NCBI GenBank assembly: GCA_018665505.1
Contig: JABJCS010000660.1
Span: 1 to 11,401 of the forward strand
Direction: 5' to 3'
DNA: 11,401 nucleotides
Source: Alphaproteobacteria bacterium
Lineage (GTDB): Bacteria > Pseudomonadota > Alphaproteobacteria > UBA8366
This document shows positions 6,493 to 11,401 of this stretch, in pieces. Position numbers and translations under genes: made by a program. The notes below the pieces were generated by a model. It was not told the origin of the DNA. It searched no databases and saw only the letters and a list, made by a program, of their open reading frames with translations. The stretch's first letter is position 1. Every line of letters begins with the position of its first letter.

Positions 6493-7371
6493 CTAAATCT
6501 TCTCTAGGAATGCGTCGATTGCGGCGCGGGCTTCGGGCTCGCCAAGCGAAGGTGTATGCCCGGCTCGGGCAATTGTAATCGCTGTGAAATCGGGAAGTGT
6601 TGCCGCCATGCGTTCGAAGGTTTCGGCAGATAATATCTCGGACAATTCGCCTCGAAACCCTAACACCGGTAGCGTTTTCAGCGATCGGAACAATTGCCAG
6701 AGTTCTTCGTTTGAGGCTCGCTGACGCATTGGCTCTATAATTCGCGGATCCCAATCGATGTGAAGTTTGCGGTCCTTCCCTTCTCGAAAAGTCCCTTCGG
6801 CGGCTGAACGCCATTCTTCGTCCGACTGCAGGTTGAGACCAGGAAGCATTTCCCGCAGCGTCGCGATAGCATCTTCCCAACTATCTTGCGGGTTGTCTTG
6901 GCCTAGGTAGGGCATGATTTTCCCTAAACCCGAATTGCCGATCTCGGGGCCGATGTCATTTAGGATGACACCACGCAATGAGGAGGGTGCCATGGCACCG
7001 AAGGCGGCGGCGAGAAGGCCACCCATGGACGTGCCGATTGCCACGAAATGATGGATACCGCAGGCGACGAGCAAGTGCCTGATGTCGCCTAAAAGTGCCT
7101 TCGGATGATAGTTTGCAGAGTCATCGTCATAATCTGACATCCCACGGCCACGATAATCCGGACAAACGACGCGGCGCGTCTTCGCGAGATCGCTGGCCAG
7201 GTCGTGAAAGTCACGGCTATTCCGACTCAATCCCGGAAGACAGAGAACCGTCGCTCTCTTCGAAAGCGGGTCTCCATAGTCGCGGTAGTAGAGTGATTTT
7301 CCGTCTTGGGCCGCGTATCGGCGTTCCTGGAATGTAGTCACCTTAAAGTCCGAATAGGGGGGGCAATTCAT
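6493..7371 (-). CDS. Alpha/beta-fold hydrolase
   Basis: A 292-residue protein counted from the ATG at 7369-7371. The oxyanion-loop region LCLPGLSRNSRDF is at 43-55, PDYRGRGMSD at 71-80, the nucleophile elbow GTSMGG (S115) at 113-118, and the terminal histidine in AGHTPSLGEPEA (H272). The expected acid after strand 7, usually Asp in a G-x-x-S-D-x-L context, reads GELSEIL, i.e. Glu245. Glu is tolerated in some members of the fold (acetylcholinesterase type). It is probably a cytoplasmic esterase or related hydrolase; the substrate is unknown. The ATG start overlaps the dehalogenase gene by 29 bases. A GTG at 7339-7341, one base after the dehalogenase stop, would give a protein beginning just before TTFQERRYAAQDG, and is a good alternative because recognisable family sequence starts there. 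The longer open frame further upstream is a shadow of the dehalogenase gene. Confidence 0.9.
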   Translation of the reverse strand: MNCPPYSDFKVTTFQERRYAAQDGKSLYYRDYGDPLSKRATVLCLPGLSRNSRDFHDLASDLAKTRRVVCPDYRGRGMSDYDDDSANYHPKALLGDIRHLLVACGIHHFVAIGTSMGGLLAAAFGAMAPSSLRGVILNDIGPEIGNSGLGKIMPYLGQDNPQDSWEDAIATLREMLPGLNLQSDEEWRSAAEGTFREGKDRKLHIDWDPRIIEPMRQRASNEELWQLFRSLKTLPVLGFRGELSEILSAETFERMAATLPDFTAITIARAGHTPSLGEPEARAAIDAFLEKI

Positions 7372-8041
7372 CGAGATTCTTGATCTCGGCGCTCGGTCCA
7401 CCCGGCAAATGCTCCGGTGGCTGGCCGAAGCGATTGACCCAGGCGACCTGGAATCCAAAATGCGATGCCGCCCAGGCATCCCAGGCGTTAGAGGACATAA
7501 AGCAGATTTCCCGCGGCTCGCAGGAGAAACGATCGGTCGCCATTTCGTAGACCCGCGGATCGACCTTAAAGACACCAACGTCGTCGACCGATAGCGATGC
7601 ATCCAAGAACTCGCCGAGTGCGGAATTAGCGACGGCCGAATCCAACATATCGCGTGACCCATTGGACAGGATGCCGGTTTGCTTGCCGGCCTCCTGTAGC
7701 GTCTTTAGGACGCGCGGCACCTCGGGATAACAGTTGAGTTGCAAATACAGGTTCATCAGTTTGTCGCGTAGCACGGCATTCTCAATTCTGGACTCCGACA
7801 GCGCATAATCCAACGCCTCTCCCGTCACGTGCCAGAACGGCACGAATTCTCCCATAAGGCTGCGGAGCCAGCTGTACTGAAGTTGCTTGCTGCGCCAGGT
7901 GTTGGAGACCTGATCTGCTTTATCGCCGAGATCGGCGCGGCATTTCTCGGCAGCGGAATGGACGTCAAAGAGCGTTCCATAAGCATCGAAAACGCAAGCT
8001 TTTACGCCACTGATTTTTGCTTCTGACATTGGTTTGCTCAC
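7343..8041 (-). CDS. Haloacid dehalogenase, type II ((S)-2-haloacid dehalogenase family)
   Basis: A 232-residue HAD-fold enzyme, the family's usual length. Motif I DAYGTLFD supplies the nucleophile D19 and T23. W49-R50 matches the substrate-binding Arg of L-2-haloacid dehalogenases, LSNGS (125-129) supplies S126/N127, and K159 in FKVDPRVY precedes Y165 by the canonical six residues. SSNAWD (183-188) supplies S183, N185, W187 and D188. The spacing matches the well-studied Pseudomonas enzyme, so hydrolysis of short 2-haloalkanoic acids to 2-hydroxy acids is plausible; the natural substrate may differ. The usual Pro after the catalytic Lys is Val. The start is GTG at 8041; an in-frame ATG at 8029 (MSEAKISG) with GTGAG seven bases upstream is equally possible. 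It lies 28 bases after the lytic transglycosylase stop and overlaps the hydrolase gene, so it is mid-operon. Confidence 0.92.
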   Translation of the reverse strand: MSKPMSEAKISGVKACVFDAYGTLFDVHSAAEKCRADLGDKADQVSNTWRSKQLQYSWLRSLMGEFVPFWHVTGEALDYALSESRIENAVLRDKLMNLYLQLNCYPEVPRVLKTLQEAGKQTGILSNGSRDMLDSAVANSALGEFLDASLSVDDVGVFKVDPRVYEMATDRFSCEPREICFMSSNAWDAWAASHFGFQVAWVNRFGQPPEHLPGGPSAEIKNLDELPPLFGL

Positions 8042-8069
8042 TCATGGGGGGCTCAGAATTCGCTTTGCT

Positions 8070-10124
8070 TCACGGCGTGGCGGATTTTTGTTTCGGCGTG
8101 AAGCTCGTTGCGGGTGACAGGGATAAGTCCTTACCGTCGTGGCGGCCTCGATACACGGTGAAGTTTTCAAGGACTCGCTGCACGTAATTGCGAGTCTCGT
8201 AGAAGGGGATAGATTCAATCCAATCAACGGCGTCCTCGACCGAACGGTTCGGATCACCGAACGATTTCAGCCAACGGCTGACGCGGGACGGCCCGGCGTT
8301 ATAGGCGGAGAGGGCCAGGATGGGCGACCCTTCGTAATCTTCCAGCAATTGCAGTAGATAAGCACGGCCGATTCGAACGTTATAAGTCGGGTCACCGGTC
8401 AGGCGCGCCCGGGAATACGGAATGCTCAAACGCTGCGCCACACGATAGGCCGTCTTCGGCATCAATTGCATCAAACCGCGCGCGCCCGCATGGCTGATGG
8501 CCTTCGGGTCGAAGGCGCTTTCCTGCCGCACGACGGCTTTTACGAAGGCCGGGTCCGGCTTCTTCTTCAAAGCCAAGCGCAAATCTGGATAGCCGAGACG
8601 GCTGAGGACGACACCGTCGCGCAGAGCTTTCTTGGCGACATGGATCGCCAAGTCGTCGCGCCGTTGTTCGCGGGCAAGGTCGGCCACTAATGTCCAGTCG
8701 TTGGCGGATTTGGCGCTGCGTGCCAATTGTCGGACGAATGGGTCGATTTCATCTCCGAGGCCAATTGCCGACATCATCTTTACCAGGCGCACCAATTCCA
8801 AACTTTCGAAGGCCTGCACGGTGGCTTCATCAGGTTTTGGCTCCGGCGGGAAGCTCGGTCGGGATTCCGGCGGCAGTTTCGCCGCCGCGAGTTGGCCGTA
8901 GAACGATGTTACATGCGCTGCCGCGACCGCGTACCATTCCTGTGATATCTTGACCTTACCGTCGGCTTCCGCCGCCCGACCCGCCCAATATGCCGCCCGA
9001 GCCTTGCTGACGGGGTAGGAAACATTGTCGAACATACGTTTGAAATGTTCGAACGCGTCGACATAACGATTGAGCGACCGCAATGCGATCCATCCTGCTA
9101 GCCATTCACCTTCAGCCAACCCTAATCCGCCGGTTTGGCGATGTTCCTTTGCAAAGGCATAAGCGTCGGCGGATTGTCCTTTGCGCAATAGCCAGCGGGT
9201 CATAATACGCCGTTCCGTCCACCATTTTTCCGGTTTGGTGCGCGGCTTGCCCGCTAAGTTCAGCATATCGATCGCGCGTTCGTAGAGCCGGTTCTTTCGC
9301 CGCCACCGGATCCGTTCGTAGACAAGACCTGGATCGCTTTGCAGACGAGGCGGCACTTTCGAGACCGCATAATCGACGCCCGGTTCGCGGCGCATCAACG
9401 CGATTCGCGCGAGGCCAAGCCATTGATAGTCGTGCGGCATTCGCCGCAGATGACGGCGTGCGCTGGAAATGCGGCGATTCCAGAGCAGCCTGTCCAATCG
9501 GGCAATATGATCTTCGGCGCGAAATAATTTTCGGAAGCGCTTTCGGAACTGCTTTTCGACACGGTAGCCTATATCGATGTTGATCCACGCGTAGCGCGCA
9601 ATTTGAGTGGCTTCCGCGAGACGCTTTTCTGCCAACAGTGTGCGGACGAGATGAAACGAGCCGAGCCCAGTCGTCGGGCGGTGATTGGCGAACCAATTCA
9701 GGATGTCGGATTTCGGTGTCTTTTCGCTCATCGCCTCTTCCGCCCGGCGGCGCAATTTTACCTGCTGCGGCCAGTGGGGATGGGCGGCAATAAACGCAAC
9801 GATTTGGTCGAACGGAACCCTTTCTCGGCGGTCGATAATCCGCATCCAGAGCAAGGCTTTTTCCGGCAATTTTTCCTGAACGTTTTTGATCCGTCGGTCG
9901 GCGAGCGACCACTTGCCCTTGCCGGCATCTCGGAAGGCACGCTTGTAGGCGGCTTTGTCGGATTTTGTAAGAAAGTCCGCATGGACCGGCGTCACCAACA
10001 GGGTCAGCGGTACAATGCAGTAAAAGAATCGCGTAATTGCCTTTAGAGACAAGGTGTTAGTCCAAACCTCTGGCCATTTGCGTGATAGGGTAACCGAGTT
10101 GGAGTCACGCAACAAGAGAAACAC
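8070..10124 (-). CDS. Soluble lytic murein transglycosylase (Slt70-like, GH23)
   Basis: A 684-residue periplasmic enzyme as drawn from a GTG with GGAA five bases upstream. A hydrophobic segment (about 30-49) ends in PVHA|DF, a signal-peptidase I site after A49. The alpha-superhelical, Arg-rich domain typical of Slt70 runs from about 55 to 515. The C-terminal SLT domain (about 523-655) has the catalytic Glu535 in RQESAFD, GLMQLMP (550-556), AYNAGPSRVSRW (607-618) and YETRNYVQRVLENF (642-655). It cleaves the MurNAc-GlcNAc bond of peptidoglycan to form 1,6-anhydro ends, in wall recycling or remodelling. A TTG at 10052 would give MSLKAITRFF and a textbook 25-residue signal peptide, so the true start may be there; the GTG form would carry a 28-residue extension. 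It is divergent from dapA and heads a run with the dehalogenase and hydrolase genes. The tail after 665 is low-complexity. Confidence 0.95.
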   Translation of the reverse strand: MFLLLRDSNSVTLSRKWPEVWTNTLSLKAITRFFYCIVPLTLLVTPVHADFLTKSDKAAYKRAFRDAGKGKWSLADRRIKNVQEKLPEKALLWMRIIDRRERVPFDQIVAFIAAHPHWPQQVKLRRRAEEAMSEKTPKSDILNWFANHRPTTGLGSFHLVRTLLAEKRLAEATQIARYAWINIDIGYRVEKQFRKRFRKLFRAEDHIARLDRLLWNRRISSARRHLRRMPHDYQWLGLARIALMRREPGVDYAVSKVPPRLQSDPGLVYERIRWRRKNRLYERAIDMLNLAGKPRTKPEKWWTERRIMTRWLLRKGQSADAYAFAKEHRQTGGLGLAEGEWLAGWIALRSLNRYVDAFEHFKRMFDNVSYPVSKARAAYWAGRAAEADGKVKISQEWYAVAAAHVTSFYGQLAAAKLPPESRPSFPPEPKPDEATVQAFESLELVRLVKMMSAIGLGDEIDPFVRQLARSAKSANDWTLVADLAREQRRDDLAIHVAKKALRDGVVLSRLGYPDLRLALKKKPDPAFVKAVVRQESAFDPKAISHAGARGLMQLMPKTAYRVAQRLSIPYSRARLTGDPTYNVRIGRAYLLQLLEDYEGSPILALSAYNAGPSRVSRWLKSFGDPNRSVEDAVDWIESIPFYETRNYVQRVLENFTVYRGRHDGKDLSLSPATSFTPKQKSATP

Positions 10125-10154
10125 CCGATTTCCGAGCTTTGCTCTTGTCCTTTC

Positions 10155-10194
10155 TTGGGTCTATTGTGCGGCCAAAGCATAATATACATGGGAG
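10155..10194 (+). promoter_or_regulatory. Sigma-70-type promoter and ribosome site for dapA
   Basis: TTGGGT (10155-10160) and CATAAT (10178-10183; five of six match TATAAT) are separated by exactly 17 bases. Transcription would begin near 10190, giving a very short leader before the ribosome site GGAG (10191-10194), seven bases from the dapA ATG. This is the most convincing promoter in the window. Its presence argues that dapA is still set up to be expressed despite the early stop codon. Confidence 0.55.
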
Positions 10195-10201
10195 CAAGGC
10201 T

Positions 10202-11077
10202 ATGTTTAAGGGATCCATGACCGCGTTGATTACACCGTTCAAGGACGGTTAAGTTGATGAAGAAGGTTTTCAAGCCTTTGTCGATTGGCAAATCAATGAA
10301 GGCTCCCACGGCGTCGTTCCGGTCGGCACCACGGGCGAATCTCCGACATTGAACCATGAAGAACACAAACGGGTTGTGGAGCTTTGCATCGATGTCGCGA
10401 AAGGCCGCGTGCCGGTAATCGCCGGTGCGGGATCGAACTCGACGGATGAGGCCATCGATTTCACGAAACATGCGAAGGAAGCGGGCGCCGACGGTGTGTT
10501 AAGCGTGTGCCCGTATTACAACAAACCGACGCAAGAGGGCCTGTATCTGCATTTCAAGGCGATTGCGGAATCGGCGGATATTCCGGTTATTATATACAAC
10601 ATTCCGGGCCGCTCGATCGTCGATATGTCGGTGGAGACCATGGCGCGATTGTCGGAACTGCCGAATATCGTCGGTGTGAAGGATGCGACCTGTGATCTGG
10701 CGCGACCGCTGAACAGCCGCCTCGCCAGTGCCGAAGGTTTCATCCAATTGTCCGGTGAAGACGCGACCATCGGTGCGTTCCTTGGCCAGGGTGGTGACGG
10801 ATGTATCTCGGTGACCTCGAACGTAGCACCGAAACTATGCTCGGAATTACACGAGGCTTGGCAAGCGCGCGACCTGGATACGTTCGAGGATCGCCGCGAT
10901 CGATTAGCGCCCCTGCACGACGCGCTGTTCTGTGAGACCAGCCCGGCACCGGTCAAATACGCCGCCAAACTGCTCGGCAAGTCGGCGGCTGAGTGCCGTT
11001 TGCCGATTGCACCGCTGTCTGATCAAGGGCAGGAGACGGTACGTGGTGCGATGGTTAAGGTTGGGCTGATCAACTAA
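10202..11077 (+). pseudogene. dapA: 4-hydroxy-tetrahydrodipicolinate synthase gene interrupted by an in-frame TAA at codon 17
   Basis: Read through the stop, the frame encodes 291 residues, the normal DapA length. DapA condenses pyruvate with aspartate semialdehyde, the first committed step to diaminopimelate and lysine. Visible features are MFKGSMTALITPFKDG before the stop, GTTGES (42-47, with T43/T44 of the proton relay), PYYNKPT (104-110), YNIPGRS (Y132, R137) and GVKDAT with the Schiff-base K160. The TAA (10250-10252) stands where alphaproteobacterial proteins usually have Lys (FKDG-K-VD). No other stop or frameshift interrupts the frame. Translation restarting at the next in-frame TTG (10349, codon 50) would lose the GTTGE loop and be inactive. 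C164 replaces the conserved Gly of the usual DATGDL motif. The promoter and ribosome site look functional, and smpB follows after 39 bases. It may be a true pseudogene, a base-call error (AAA to TAA) or a readthrough gene; the family is certain, its state is not. Confidence 0.85.
10250..10252 (+). other. dapA: In-frame TAA stop inside dapA (codon 17)
   Basis: The codons around it read AAG GAC GGT TAA GTT GAT GAA. A single A-to-T change from AAA (Lys) would create it. TAA is also the stop codon of the bactofilin, MarR and dehalogenase genes here, so the code is not generally reassigned. I see no obvious stem-loop just downstream that would promote readthrough. Confidence 0.9.
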
Positions 11078-11116
11078 GGCTCGGGCTGCCGCCGAGATAA
11101 CTTCGGAGCGAGATAA

Positions 11117-11401
11117 ATGGCGGCAAAATTCGAGACCGACGTCACGATTGCGCAAAACCGCCGCGCCAAGTTCGACTACTTCATTGAGGATACGGTCGAG
11201 GCTGGCATCATGCTGACCGGGACCGAAGTCAAATCCTTGCGTGCGAACGGCGCTAGCCTCAATGAATCCTACGCCGGGCCGAAGGACGGTGCGATTTATT
11301 TGATTAACGTCCATATTCCGGAATACCAGCAGGCAGGCGCAAAGATGAACCACGAGCCTCGCCGCCCGCGAAAACTCCTGCTGCACAAACGTGAACAGGA
11401 A
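11117..11401 (+). CDS. smpB: SsrA-binding protein SmpB, C-terminus cut by window edge
   Basis: The first 95 codons are visible, starting at ATG with GGAG eight bases upstream. [20 protein letters not shown] (14-33) and [10 protein letters not shown] (35-44), followed by ESYA (50-53) and the basic stretch around 81-92 ([12 protein letters not shown]), are diagnostic of SmpB. SmpB is a small cytoplasmic OB-fold protein that binds tmRNA, carries it to ribosomes stalled on broken mRNAs, and so tags the nascent chain for degradation. Full length is normally about 155-160 residues; the basic C-terminal tail lies beyond the edge. It follows dapA by 39 bases and is probably read from the dapA promoter. 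The dapA-smpB adjacency is common in alphaproteobacteria. The tmRNA gene itself is not in the window. Confidence 0.97.
   Translation, partial: MAAKFETDVTIAQNRRAKFDYFIEDTVEAGIMLTGTEVKSLRANGASLNESYAGPKDGAIYLINVHIPEYQQAGAKMNHEPRRPRKLLLHKREQE

Noticed and set aside
7372..7662. N-terminal extension of the alpha/beta hydrolase frame to 7662
   Set aside because: The added 97 residues overlap the dehalogenase gene in another frame and are Ser/Arg/Pro-rich without family similarity; the hydrolase sequence begins near 7371 or 7341.
9112..9912. 266-codon minus-strand frame inside the lytic transglycosylase gene
   Set aside because: It overlaps the Slt gene on the same strand in a shifted frame; the composition is Arg/Ser/Pro-rich with no domain signature, whereas the Slt frame is continuous and well conserved.
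10188..10220. ATG at 10188 as an upstream start for dapA
   Set aside because: It is out of frame with dapA and stops after ten codons; the ATG at 10202 has GGAG seven bases upstream and begins with the family's MFKGS.
10250..10252. Genetic-code reassignment of TAA to explain the dapA stop
   Set aside because: TAA ends the bactofilin, MarR, dehalogenase and dapA frames in this same window at the expected protein lengths.
11078..11116. CTCGG/CCGAG inverted repeat between dapA and smpB as a terminator
   Set aside because: The stem is only five pairs and no T-run follows; smpB has its ribosome site immediately after, so co-transcription is more likely.
10904..11386. 160-codon minus-strand frame opposite the dapA end and smpB
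   Set aside because: It is antisense to unmistakable SmpB coding sequence and shows no motif of its own.

Overview
The window looks like a stretch of an alphaproteobacterial chromosome with moderate to high GC. The clearest hints are the gene order slt - dapA - smpB, a bactofilin whose N-terminus reads MFSK, an M23 peptidase gene overlapping that bactofilin, and an EmrA-type periplasmic adaptor next to a MarR regulator. These signs do not give a genus. There are eleven protein genes, cut at both ends (a LOG-family gene at the left edge, smpB at the right edge). I see no tRNA, rRNA, CRISPR array or insertion sequence.

Left block (1-2672, minus strand): a marR-type regulator is followed immediately by an EmrA/HlyD-type membrane fusion protein gene. 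A small unrecognised membrane protein and a LOG-family Rossmann-fold protein follow. The inner-membrane exporter (EmrB) that normally completes the marR-emrA-emrB set is absent from the window. A divergent APC-family permease gene starts 85 bases upstream of marR, and the shared intergenic region holds three copies of a GAGCTNGCT-like half-site that could be the MarR operator.

Middle block (2758-6486, plus strand): the permease is followed by a cell-shape pair, a membrane-anchored coiled-coil M23 peptidoglycan endopeptidase and a bactofilin. The bactofilin start codon lies 65 bases inside the peptidase gene.

Right block: on the minus strand (10124 to 6493) run a soluble lytic transglycosylase, a type II 2-haloacid dehalogenase and an alpha/beta hydrolase, tightly packed as a likely operon that ends convergently against the bactofilin gene. 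Divergent from it, on the plus strand, are dapA and smpB. Four of the eleven genes bear on peptidoglycan (M23 peptidase, bactofilin scaffold, lytic transglycosylase, and DapA for the diaminopimelate/lysine precursor).

The most surprising observation is that dapA, expected to be essential or nearly so, carries an in-frame TAA at codon 17 although the rest of its 291-codon frame is intact. It also has a Cys in place of a conserved Gly four residues after the Schiff-base lysine. This may be a base-call error, a real nonsense mutation, or readthrough; the raw reads would decide.
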